This document shows positions 1-8,083 of a stretch of 64,000 nt of DNA, in pieces. The DNA lies in assembly GCA_963693035.2 (NCBI GenBank), contig CAXMMQ010000006.1, forward strand, positions 1 through 64,000. The letters run 5' to 3'. The number at the start of each line of letters is the position of its first letter. Within the stretch, counting starts at the first letter, position 1. The translations under genes were made by a program, and so were the position numbers. The notes below the pieces were generated by a model that saw only the letters and a list, made by a program, of their open reading frames with translations, was not told the origin of the DNA and did not search any database. This DNA comes from Lichenicoccus sp963693035. Its GTDB lineage: Bacteria; Pseudomonadota; Alphaproteobacteria; Acetobacterales; Acetobacteraceae.

Positions 1-2129
1 AGGATCGGCTGCACCGCCACCTCCCGCCTTGTCCGCAACAGCAGCCGGCGCCGGTGCCTCCCGCGTAGGATCGCCAGCGGAGCCGGCGCCGGCCCCAGCA
101 CCGTCACCCCCTCGCCCACCGGCGCCACCCGCCCCAGCGCCCGCGCGGTCTCGTCGGCCGCCTCGGCGCTGTCCGCACTCACGATCAAGGCCGCCAGCCG
201 CCCGAACGGCGGCCAGTGCCCGGGCCGGCGCGCCTCTGCCTCGCGCTTCATGAACGACGCAAAGTCGTTCGCGATGAGCGCCTGCATTACCGGATGCTCC
301 GGCGTGTAGGTCTGCAGCAGCACCTGTCCCGGCGCCTCCGCCCGACCCGCACGGCCGCCGACCTGGTGCAGCAACTGCACCGTACGCTCCGACGCACGCA
401 GATCGCCGCCGGCCAGGCCGAGGTCCGCATCGACCACGCCGACCAGGGTCAGATGCGGGAAGTGCCAGCCCTTGGCCACGATCTGGGTGCCGATGATCAG
501 GTCCACCTCGCGCGCCGAGATCCGCCGCACCGCCTCGGCGGCCGCAGTCGGTCCAGGCAACGTGTCGCTCGCCATCACCAGAATGCGCGCCTCGGGAAAC
601 GCCGCCTTCGCCTCCTCGGTGATGCGCTCCACGCCCGGCCCGATCGGCGTCAGGCTGCCCTCCGCCTTGCACGCCGGGCAGTGCTGCGGCACCGGCTCGG
701 CATGGCCGCAATGGTGACAGGTCAGGATGCGGCGCGCGCGGTGCTCGACCAGCCAGGCGGTGCAGTTCGGACACTGCACGCGATGCCCGCAGGCGCGGCA
801 CAGGGTCAGCGGGGCATACCCGCGCCGGTTCAGGAACAGCATCGCCTGCTCGCCGCGCGCGAACGTGGCCTCGATCGCGGTCTTCAGCACCGGCGACAGG
901 AACAGTCCGCGCCCGGGCGGCGCCTCGCGCATGTCGATCGGCGCCACCGTCGGCAGGCTGGCGCCGCCATGGCGCGCCGCCAGTGTCACCCGCCGGTAGC
1001 GCCCGGCCTCGGCGTTGGTCAGCGTCTCCAGGCTCGGGGTCGCCGACACCAGCAGGATCGCCGCCCCCGACAGCCTGGCCCGCACCACCGCCATGTCGCG
1101 CGCATTGTAGGTGACGCCGTCCTCCTGCTTGAAGGCGGTCTCGTGCTCCTCGTCGACCACGATCAGGCCGAGGTCGGTGAACGGCAGGAACAATGCGGAG
1201 CGCGCGCCGACCACCACCCAGGCCTCGCCGCCGGCCACCGCGCGCCACGCCGCGCGACGCACCTTCGAGCCCAGCTCCGAATGCCAGACCGCGGGGGGCG
1301 CGCCGAAGCGGCGGGTGAAGCGCTCGAGCCACTGCGACGACAGCGCGATCTCGGGCAGCAGAACCAGCGCCTGGCGTCCTTCCGCAAGGCAGGCGGCAAC
1401 CGCCTCGAAATATACCTCGGTCTTGCCCGAGCCGGTGACCCCCTCCAGCAGCGTCACCGAGAACCGGCGCTCGTGCACGGCCTGCCGCAGCGCCTCGGCG
1501 TTGGCCTGCTGGTCCTCGGACAGCACCGCCGCCCCCGCATGCGCCGGATCGGGCTGCTGGAACGTCGCCGCCCGCGGCATCGGCACTTCGGCCAGCAACC
1601 CGGCCTCGGCCATGCCGCGCACCACGCCCGCCCCGACGCCGGCGGCACGCGCAAGATCGGCGGTGTCGCGTGGCGCACGCTGGGCCAGCGCCTCCAGGAC
1701 AAGGGTGCGCGCGGGCGTGATGCGGGCCGTGGCCGGCGGTGACACGGCCGGCTGCCATCCGGTGACGGCGCGCACCGGCCCGTAGGCATTGAGGCGCAAC
1801 GCCATCGCCATCACCAGCCCGGGCGGCGTCAGCGTGTAGCCGGCGACCCAGTCGACGAAGCGTCGCGAGGCCACCGGCAGGCGCGGCACGTCGAGCACGG
1901 CGCTCACGGACTTCAGCCGGCCTGATGGCACCGGCGGTGGCAGCGGGGTGCGGAACTCCGGCGGCAGCGCGGGATCCTCGTCCCACACCACGCCGACCTC
2001 CTCGCGCCGGTTCAGCGGCACCATCACGATGTCGCCGGGCTGCAGCTCGAGCTCCGGCGGTGCGCGATAATCGAAGGCGCCGGCGAACGGATAAGGCAGC
2101 AGGACCTTGACGCGCCCAAACTCTGCCAC
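1..2129 (-). CDS. priA: Primosomal replication restart helicase PriA (3' end cut by the window edge)
   Basis: PriA is the 3'-to-5' DNA helicase that recognises stalled forks and reloads the replisome. The minus strand reads without interruption from about 2129 to base 1. The N-terminal 3'-DNA-binding domain is recognisable (RVKVLLPYPFAGAFDYR). In the middle lies the cysteine-rich zinc region that splits the helicase core (CRACGHRVQCPNC, then CHHCG and CPAC). It is followed by helicase motifs (IGTQIVAKGWHFPHL, then QVGGRAGRAEAPG) and the C-terminal domain (VLGPAPAPLA). Only a few terminal residues can be missing. The start is ambiguous: GTG at 2129 has an AGAGG eight bases upstream, but an 18-bp tandem duplication creates an equivalent GTG at 2147, and the frame stays open further upstream. 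It is divergent from the DUF484 gene. Confidence 0.95.
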   Translation of the reverse strand, partial: MAEFGRVKVLLPYPFAGAFDYRAPPELELQPGDIVMVPLNRREEVGVVWDEDPALPPEFRTPLPPPVPSGRLKSVSAVLDVPRLPVASRRFVDWVAGYTLTPPGLVMAMALRLNAYGPVRAVTGWQPAVSPPATARITPARTLVLEALAQRAPRDTADLARAAGVGAGVVRGMAEAGLLAEVPMPRAATFQQPDPAHAGAAVLSEDQQANAEALRQAVHERRFSVTLLEGVTGSGKTEVYFEAVAACLAEGRQALVLLPEIALSSQWLERFTRRFGAPPAVWHSELGSKVRRAAWRAVAGGEAWVVVGARSALFLPFTDLGLIVVDEEHETAFKQEDGVTYNARDMAVVRARLSGAAILLVSATPSLETLTNAEAGRYRRVTLAARHGGASLPTVAPIDMREAPPGRGLFLSPVLKTAIEATFARGEQAMLFLNRRGYAPLTLCRACGHRVQCPNCTAWLVEHRARRILTCHHCGHAEPVPQHCPACKAEGSLTPIGPGVERITEEAKAAFPEARILVMASDTLPGPTAAAEAVRRISAREVDLIIGTQIVAKGWHFPHLTLVGVVDADLGLAGGDLRASERTVQLLHQVGGRAGRAEAPGQVLLQTYTPEHPVMQALIANDFASFMKREAEARRPGHWPPFGRLAALIVSADSAEAADETARALGRVAPVGEGVTVLGPAPAPLAILRGRHRRRLLLRTRREVAVQPI

Positions 2130-2156
2130 GCACGCAGCCTCTGCCACGCACGCAGC
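2121..2156. repeat. Perfect 18-bp tandem duplication over the priA start
   Basis: The 18-mer CTCTGCCACGCACGCAGC occurs twice with no spacer (2121-2138 and 2139-2156). Being a multiple of three, it keeps the priA frame and duplicates a hexapeptide EAACVA. Each copy carries a GTG, and each GTG has a purine-rich sequence eight bases upstream. Confidence 0.95.
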
Positions 2157-2321
2157 TTCCGCAACCGGCGCCGGGTCCTTCGGCTTTTTGTTCTCGTGCA
2201 AGGCGGGTGCGGTTAAGGTCGGCGTCGTGATGATCTGGAACTCATGGCCGCGCTCGCCTTCCACTGCCGAACGGCACCGCATTCTGCGGCCCGGGCCACC
2301 GTCGGGCAACCGGAACCACGT

Positions 2322-2996
2322 GTGAAACCGGACAGCCTCGATCCCAGCGCCGTTGCCCGCTTCCTGCGCGATAACCCCGAGTGGCTTGCCGGCCAGTCCG
2401 AGCTGTATCGCGAGATGGCGCCGCCACGCCGGGTGCATGGCGAGATCCTGGCCGACCACATGGCGGCCATGCTCGACGAGGCCCGGCAGCGGGCGGCCAG
2501 CGCCGGCGCCCAGGCTGCGGGCATGCTGCGCGCGCTGCGGGCCGGCGCCGGGCTCGCCGGGCGGGTGCAGGAGGCGATCCTCGCCTTGTGCCGCACCGAC
2601 GACCTCGCCGCCTGCATCCTGACCGACCTGCCGGCCCTGCTCGGCATCGACGCCGCCCTGCTGTGCAGCGAGGGCGGCACGCCGGCCCTGCTGCAGGCCC
2701 GCGCGCTGCCGCCGGACGCCGTCGCCGGGCTGCTCGGCACCCGCGACGTGGTGCTGCGCGCTGCCCCCGACGACCGCTTCGCCCTGCACGGCGAGGCGGC
2801 GCTGCTGGCGCGGCACGATGCTCTGGTGCGTGTGGCGCCCGGGGGCATGCCGCCGATGCTCCTGGCGCTGGCGGCGCGCGACGACGCCATCCTCAACGAC
2901 GCGCAGCGCGACGGCGCCGGGCATGTGGCGCTCGGCTTCCTCGGCCGGGTGCTGGCAGCCCGCATCGAGGCGCTGTGGCCGGACCCGGTCTCCTGA
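2322..2996 (+). CDS. DUF484 family protein
   Basis: A GAF-like DUF484 protein of about 224 residues. The family is regularly encoded just before xerC in proteobacteria, as here, and its biochemical role is unknown. The N-terminal signature is clear (LDPSAVARFLRDNPEWL), followed by a helical stretch and a GAF-like C-terminal half ending near EALWPDPVS. The chosen start is GTG at 2322, with GGAA upstream, because the recognisable family sequence begins right after it. An in-frame ATG at 2244, which also has GGAA in front, would add 26 residues that look unconserved. The gene is divergent from priA and ends 13 bases before the xerC remnant. Confidence 0.85.
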   Translation: MKPDSLDPSAVARFLRDNPEWLAGQSELYREMAPPRRVHGEILADHMAAMLDEARQRAASAGAQAAGMLRALRAGAGLAGRVQEAILALCRTDDLAACILTDLPALLGIDAALLCSEGGTPALLQARALPPDAVAGLLGTRDVVLRAAPDDRFALHGEAALLARHDALVRVAPGGMPPMLLALAARDDAILNDAQRDGAGHVALGFLGRVLAARIEALWPDPVS

Positions 2997-3008
2997 GCGA
3001 TCGCCGTC

Positions 3009-4010
3009 CTGAGCGTCAGCGCACATCGGGCGCTCGACGCCTTCCTGGACTGGATGCGCGACGAGCGACGTGCCGCAGCACAACACGCTGGTCGCATACC
3101 GCCACGACCTTTCCGGCTTTCTCGGCTTCCTGACCAACCACCTTGGCGCCGAGCCCGATCTCGCAGCCCTGGCTGCTCTCAGCCACGCCGACCTGCGCGC
3201 CTGGCTGGCGTCGGAAGCCACCCGCCTCGACGCGGCATCGCGGCGCCGGCCACGCTCGACGCGCGATGGCAACAACCGCAGCCGGGCCCGCGAAGCCTCG
3301 GCGTTGCGTGCCTTCTTCCGCTACCTGGCACGCCGGCACGGTGTCGAGAACCCGGCGCCCGCGCTGCTGGCCTCGCCACGCCTGAAGCCCAGGCTGCCGC
3401 GTCCATTGACCATCACGCAGGCGCTCGACCTGCCGGGCGGCGTGGCCGGGGAGGCGACCAACAGATTTCGCAGCAAGTCGCGACGAGGCCCTGTTCACGC
3501 TGCTGTACGGCGCCGGCCTGCGCATCGGCGAGGCGCTCAGCCTCGATTGCGGCATGGTGCCACGCACGTCCGAAACGCCGCTGCGCATACGCGGCAAGGG
3601 CGGCCGCGAGCGCCTGGTGCCGTTGCTGCCGGCGGTGCTGGCGGTGCTGCGGCGGCTGCTGGCACTGCATCCCGAGGCGTCGCCCGGGGCGCCGCTGTTC
3701 TGCGGCGTGCGCGGCGCGCGGCTCGATGCGGCCGTGGCGCAACGCAGCCTGCGCCACCTACCGCCGCCTCGCCGGCCTGCCGGAGCATGCGACGCCGCAC
3801 GCGCTGCGGCACTCGTTCGCCACCCACCTGATGTCCGGCGGCGCCGACCTGCGCGCGATCCAGGAACTGCTCGGCCATGCCAGCCTGTCAACCACCCAGC
3901 TCTACACGCTGGCCGACGAGACGCGGCTGATGCAGGTCTGGCAAGCCTCACATCCTCGTGCCAGGCACGTCTGGCACGGCGCTCGCGAGGACGCAGTGAA
4001 TGCAGGCTGA
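3009..4010 (+). pseudogene. xerC: Tyrosine recombinase XerC, interrupted by three frameshifts
   Basis: XerC with XerD resolves chromosome dimers at dif. Its sequence is complete but spread over all three frames. An N-terminal piece (ALDAFLDWMRDERR) runs to about 3068, the SAM-like core-binding domain (NTLVAYRHDLSGFLGFL) to about 3475, the catalytic part (LLYGAGLRIGEALSLD, then RGKGGRERLVPLLP) to about 3752, and the last part (HALRHSFATHL, LGHASLSTTQLYT) to 4010. Each switch is +1. All catalytic residues (R, K, HxxR, H, Y) survive, and the identity is clear from them. Either this is a young pseudogene or the assembly has errors. The end overlaps the start of pip by 11 bases. Confidence 0.85.
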
Positions 4011-4959
4011 GCTGCGTGGCTTCTACCCGCCGATCGAGCCGTACGCGCACGGCCATCTCGACACCGGTGACGGGCACGAGATCTACTGGGAGCTGTGCGG
4101 CAACCCGGACGGCATCCCGGTAGTGTTCCTGCATGGCGGCCCGGGTGGCGGCTGCGCGCCGATGCAGCGCCGGCTTTTCGATGCGCGCCGCTACCGCATC
4201 CTGCTGTTCGACCAGCGCGGCTGCGGGCGATCCAGGCCGCATGCCTCGCTGGAGAACAACACCACCTGGCACTTGGTCGCCGACATCGAGCGCCTGCGCG
4301 ACATGCTGCGCATCGAGCGCTGGCTGGTGTTCGGCGGCTCCTGGGGCAGCACCCTGGCGCTGGCCTACGCCGAGACGCACCCGGACCGCACCACCGGGCT
4401 GATCCTGCGCGGCATCTTCACGCTGCGCCGGGCCGAACTGCTCTGGTACTACCAGGAGGGAGCGTCCTGGCTGTTCCCGGATCTCTGGGAGCAGTTCCAG
4501 GCACCGATCCCGAAGGCCGAGCGGCACGACATGATGGCCGCCTATCGCCGCCGCCTGACCGGGGCGGACGAAGCCGTCCGCATCGAGGCGGCGCGGGCCT
4601 GGAGCCTCTGGGAGGGCCGGACCCTGACCCTGCTGCCGAGCCCGGAGATCGCGCGCCAGCATGCCGAGGACCGCTACGCGCTCGCCTTTGCCCGCATCGA
4701 GAACCATTATTTCGTGCATGCCGGCTGGCTCGAGGAGGGCCAGTTGCTGGACCGGGTCGGACGGGTTTCCCACCTGCCCTGCGAGATCGTGCAGGGCCGC
4801 TACGATATCGCAACGCCGGCGCGGACCGCCTGGGACCTGCACCGGGCCTGGCCGGATGCGGCCTTCCGCCTGATCGACGATGCCGGACATGCGACGACCG
4901 AGCCCGGCATCCTGTCGGCGCTGATCGCCGCCACCGACCGCTTCGCGGATCTCGGCTGA
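4000..4959 (+). CDS. pip: Proline iminopeptidase
   Basis: A cytoplasmic alpha/beta-hydrolase of peptidase family S33 that releases N-terminal proline from peptides. The 319-residue length is normal for the family. Visible features are the oxyanion-hole motif HGGPGGGC, the DQRGCGRS motif, the nucleophile elbow GGSWGS (Ser114), the acid Asp269 in GRYDIATPA and the catalytic His297 in DDAGHAT. ATG at 4000 fits the family N-terminus (GFYPPIEPYAHGHLDTGDGH). The gene overlaps the xerC remnant upstream, and its TGA overlaps the CTG from which the next gene probably starts. Confidence 0.95.
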   Translation: MQAELRGFYPPIEPYAHGHLDTGDGHEIYWELCGNPDGIPVVFLHGGPGGGCAPMQRRLFDARRYRILLFDQRGCGRSRPHASLENNTTWHLVADIERLRDMLRIERWLVFGGSWGSTLALAYAETHPDRTTGLILRGIFTLRRAELLWYYQEGASWLFPDLWEQFQAPIPKAERHDMMAAYRRRLTGADEAVRIEAARAWSLWEGRTLTLLPSPEIARQHAEDRYALAFARIENHYFVHAGWLEEGQLLDRVGRVSHLPCEIVQGRYDIATPARTAWDLHRAWPDAAFRLIDDAGHATTEPGILSALIAATDRFADLG

Positions 4960-5873
4960 CGCCGGACCTGAAGGCGCTCCTCGCCGGCCCCGTCCTCCTC
5001 GGCCTCGCGTGCCTCGCCGGGCCGGCGCAGGCGTCGGGCTGCGTGCGCCAGGAAGTGGCACGCCTGCCACTGCGCGACGATGGCGGCTTCCTGTCCGTCG
5101 AGGCGTCGGTCGCCGGTCATCCGGTGCGGTTGATGCTCGATACCGGCTCGGATGCCGGGCTGGTGCTGCCGCAGGCGCTGCAGGCGCTGGGTCTCGCAGC
5201 CGGCGACAGCGCGCCGATCCGGCTGCACGGCACCGGCGGCAGCAGGTCGGCCGGCCAGGTGCTGCTGCCCGATCTCGCGCTCGGTGCCTTGCACCTGGGA
5301 GACGTGCGGGTCCCGGTCGGCGCGCTGCCCGGCGCCCCCAGCCTGCGGCCGCCGGTGATCGGCTTCCTCGGCGGTGACGTGCTGTCGCAGTTCGACCTCG
5401 ACATCGACATCCCGCACGCGACACTCGCGCTCTACGAGGTTGCGCTGCCGTCGCTGGCCTGCGCGCCGCCGCCGGCCTGGAGCGGCCCGTACCGGACCGA
5501 GATACTGACCCGGCACGGGGTCCGGCTGTCGCTGCCCGCGCGCCTCGACGGCCACGCCATCAGCGCCCTGCTCGATACCGGCGCCCGCTCGCGCATCGTC
5601 TCCGAACGCACCGTCCTGAGATTCGGCATCGGCGCCGGGGAACTGGCGGCGGATGCGGGCGGCCTCACCAGCGGCGTCGACATGCGCGAGCAGCCCTATC
5701 ACTGGCACCGCTTCGCCTCGCTCACCGTCGCCGGCACCACCGCGCTGCAGCCGGTGCTGACGGTGGCGCCGCTGTCCGAGCCGTTCGACATGCTGCTCGG
5801 CACCGACTGGCTGGCCGCACAACGCGTCTGGATCTCGTATTCCACCAACCGGTTGTTCATGGTCCCAAAATAA
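4956..5873 (+). CDS. Exported retropepsin-like aspartic protease, probable CTG start
   Basis: A protein with two retropepsin-like halves, each with an active-site triad: LMLDTGSDAGLV near residue 53 and ALLDTGARSRIV near residue 204. The second half ends with FDMLLGTDWLA. A pair of such motifs suggests a single-chain pseudodimer. The N-terminus reads LTPDLKALLAGPVLLGLACLAGPAQA, a good Sec signal peptide, so it should act in the periplasm. No ATG, GTG or TTG lies in frame near this signal sequence. The only fitting initiator is CTG at 4956, which overlaps the pip stop as CTGA and implies translational coupling. Its substrate is unknown. A terminator-like hairpin follows. Confidence 0.8.
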   Translation: MTPDLKALLAGPVLLGLACLAGPAQASGCVRQEVARLPLRDDGGFLSVEASVAGHPVRLMLDTGSDAGLVLPQALQALGLAAGDSAPIRLHGTGGSRSAGQVLLPDLALGALHLGDVRVPVGALPGAPSLRPPVIGFLGGDVLSQFDLDIDIPHATLALYEVALPSLACAPPPAWSGPYRTEILTRHGVRLSLPARLDGHAISALLDTGARSRIVSERTVLRFGIGAGELAADAGGLTSGVDMREQPYHWHRFASLTVAGTTALQPVLTVAPLSEPFDMLLGTDWLAAQRVWISYSTNRLFMVPK

Positions 5874-5910
5874 GAAAAGGGGCCCCCCTTTCGGAGCGCC
5901 CCTCTTTTCT
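5874..5910 (+). terminator. Rho-independent terminator candidate
   Basis: Just after the retropepsin-like gene, AGAAAAGGGG (from 5873) can pair with CCCCTCTTTTCT (5899-5910) with a two-base bulge, giving a strong stem with A-rich and T-rich flanks. The A/T flanks on both sides suggest it could also work for the convergent amtB transcript. Confidence 0.65.
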
Positions 5911-6062
5911 AGCCTGTTCGGGAATGCGCTACGGCGAGTCAGAGGCGCCAGCGGCGCCGCCGGGCGCGTCCGAGCACCGGAGCGGAGCGGCCGTCCGGCC
6001 GTGAGCACCGGAGCGCAGGAACGCCGCGTCGGATGACCGCCGTAGTAGCATTATCGAATAGG

Positions 6063-7481
6063 TTACTGGATGCTCTCGCCGTGCAGGGTCATGTCCAGGC
6101 CCTCGAGTTCCTGCTCGTCGGTGACGCGCAGGCCGATGGTCAGGTCGATGATCTTGAGCAGGATGAAGGAGAGCAGCCCGCTCCAGATCAGGGTGACGCA
6201 AACCGCCTTGGCCTGGATGACGAGCTGCGCGAACCCGCCGACGGTGCCGGTGGGCGACGCGTCGGTCGCCGACAGCGGCCCATAGGCGAACACCCCGGTG
6301 AGCAGCGCGCCGACGATGCCGCCGACGCCATGCACGCCAAAGCAATCCAGGCTGTCGTCATAGCCGAGCAGGTGCTTGAGCGTGCCCGAGGTCCAGAAGC
6401 AGATCACGCCGGCGGCGACGCCGATCACGATCGCGGCGCCCGGCAGCACATAGCCCGAGGCCGGGGTGATGGCGACCAGGCCGGCCACCGCCCCGGAGAT
6501 CACGCCCAGCACCGTGGGCTTGCCCTTGACGATCCACTCCGCGAACATCCAGCCCAGCGCCGCGGCAGCGGTCGCGATCTGGGTCGCCGCCATCGCCATG
6601 CCGGCGCGGCCGTTGGAGCCGACCGCGGAACCCGCATTGAACCCGAACCAGCCGACCCAGAGCAGCGAGGCGCCGATGACCGCGTAGGTCAGGTTGTACG
6701 GCGACATGTCGTCATGGCCATAGCCGCGACGCTTGCCGAGCACGAGGGCGCACATCAGGCCGGCGATGCCCGCATTGATATGCACCACGGTGCCGCCGGC
6801 GAAGTCGATGGCGCCGAACGCGCCGACCCAGCCGATCGGGCTCCACACCCAGTGCGCGATCGGGGCGTAGACCACCAGCGACCACAGCACCATGAAGATG
6901 CACATGGCGCTGAACTTCATCCGGTCCGCAAAGGCGCCGGCGATCAGGGCGGGCGTGATGATCGCGAACGTCATCTGGAACATCATGTAGACGCTCTCGG
7001 GGATCGTCATCACGGTGGGGTTCGAGCTGCCCCCGCCCATCGTGAAGCCGATGTCGGACCCCTTGGTGATGTTCGCGCCGATGCCGTTCAGCATGAACCG
7101 CGACAGGTCGCCGATGTAGGGCGAGCCGGTGGTGAATGTCAGGCTGTAGCCGATGACGGTCCAGGTGATGGTCACCAGGCAGCAGATCGTGAAGGCCTGC
7201 ATCAGGGTGGCGAGCACGTTCTTCTTGCGCACCATGCCGGCATAGAACAGGGCGAGACCCGGCACCGTCATCATCAGCACCAGCGCGGTGCTGGTCAGCA
7301 TCCAGGCGGTATCGCCGGTGTCGATCTTGGGCGGCGGCGGCGGCGGCGCTGGGGCGGCTGCAAGAGCCGGTGCTGCCATGCAGAGCATGGCGACGAGTGC
7401 CGCGCCGGTCAGGGCGACGGGGAACTGCCGCGGGAAACCCGGGGCCATTCGCACGGTTGGTGCAGTCTGCGTCATGTTCAC
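6063..7481 (-). CDS. amtB: Ammonium transporter AmtB
   Basis: An inner-membrane Amt/Rh channel for ammonium uptake, gated by the PII protein GlnK encoded just upstream. The 472-residue protein starts with a signal peptide (to about residue 42, ending PALAAAP), then a proline run (PPPPPP) and eleven expected membrane segments. Family motifs include GLALFYAGMVRKKN, FAGGTVVHINAG with the first pore histidine near residue 234, and GVHGVGGIVGALL with the second pore histidine. GTG at 7481 overlaps the glnK stop as GTGA; ATG at 7475 is an alternative. Co-transcription with glnK, and nitrogen control from the sigma-54-like site upstream, are likely. Confidence 0.97.
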   Translation of the reverse strand: MNMTQTAPTVRMAPGFPRQFPVALTGAALVAMLCMAAPALAAAPAPPPPPPKIDTGDTAWMLTSTALVLMMTVPGLALFYAGMVRKKNVLATLMQAFTICCLVTITWTVIGYSLTFTTGSPYIGDLSRFMLNGIGANITKGSDIGFTMGGGSSNPTVMTIPESVYMMFQMTFAIITPALIAGAFADRMKFSAMCIFMVLWSLVVYAPIAHWVWSPIGWVGAFGAIDFAGGTVVHINAGIAGLMCALVLGKRRGYGHDDMSPYNLTYAVIGASLLWVGWFGFNAGSAVGSNGRAGMAMAATQIATAAAALGWMFAEWIVKGKPTVLGVISGAVAGLVAITPASGYVLPGAAIVIGVAAGVICFWTSGTLKHLLGYDDSLDCFGVHGVGGIVGALLTGVFAYGPLSATDASPTGTVGGFAQLVIQAKAVCVTLIWSGLLSFILLKIIDLTIGLRVTDEQELEGLDMTLHGESIQ

Positions 7482-7816
7482 AGCGCGTCGTCTCCCGTCT
7501 CACGTGTACGGATGCGAACCGCACGGATTATCTCGGAGACAAAGATCTTGCCGTCGCCGATCTTGCCCGTGTGGGCCGATTGCAGGATCGCATCGACCAC
7601 CTGGTCCACCATGTCGTCGGTGACCGCGACCTCGATCTTCACCTTGGGCAGGAAGCTGACGTGATATTCCGCCCCCCGGTAGATCTCGGTCTGGCCCTTC
7701 TGACGTCCAAATCCCTTCACTTCCGACACGGTCAGTCCCTGCACGCCCAGCGGCGTCAGGGCCTCACGCACGTCGTCGAGCTTGAAGGGTTTGATGACTG
7801 CTGTAACGAGCTTCAT
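7478..7816 (-). CDS. glnK: Nitrogen regulatory PII protein GlnK
   Basis: A 112-residue PII signal protein, the full family length. It begins MKLVTAVIKPFKLDDVREAL and has Tyr51 in the T-loop (YRGAEYHVSF), the uridylylation site. The C-terminal signature is TGKIGDGKIFV. It binds ATP, ADP and 2-oxoglutarate and blocks AmtB when nitrogen is plentiful. It is the first gene of the glnK-amtB operon and overlaps amtB by four bases. The name glnK rather than glnB rests on the amtB linkage. Expression is probably NtrC/RpoN-dependent. Confidence 0.96.
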   Translation of the reverse strand: MKLVTAVIKPFKLDDVREALTPLGVQGLTVSEVKGFGRQKGQTEIYRGAEYHVSFLPKVKIEVAVTDDMVDQVVDAILQSAHTGKIGDGKIFVSEIIRAVRIRTRETGDDAL

Positions 7817-7922
7817 CCCACCTCACTCTGCCTTGGTCACTCTGCCTCGGCTGTTCTCGCCCAGCCCCCACCGGACCGAGCTGCCGCCCTGCCGGACAAG
7901 AGCCGGTTTGACACGCGACCGT

Positions 7923-7938
7923 TCCAAAAATCGTGCCA
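7923..7938 (-). promoter_or_regulatory. Near-consensus sigma-54 promoter of glnK-amtB
   Basis: On the minus strand TGGCACGATTTTTGGA matches the -24/-12 consensus (TGGCAC-N5-TTGC) except for the last C, which is G. It lies about 107 bases upstream of the glnK ATG, in the right orientation. glnK-amtB operons are classic RpoN/NtrC targets. I did not find a clear NtrC dyad. Confidence 0.55.
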
Positions 7939-8083
7939 CGATCAAAGAAGCGAGAGCGGCGGGATGCGCATGGCAGCGTTTTGTCCCGGCAACGTCGGCG
8001 ATGCGCGCGCGGCAGCTACCCGCCGGCCTGTTTAGCGGCCAGACTGTTCGCCGCGACCGCCCAATAACTAGGCATCTCCCCGC

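Noticed and set aside
216..1742. 508-codon plus-strand ORF
   Set aside because: It is antisense to priA, rich in R, H, Q and A in the way high-GC shadow frames are, and has no recognisable motif. The minus strand encodes all PriA motifs.
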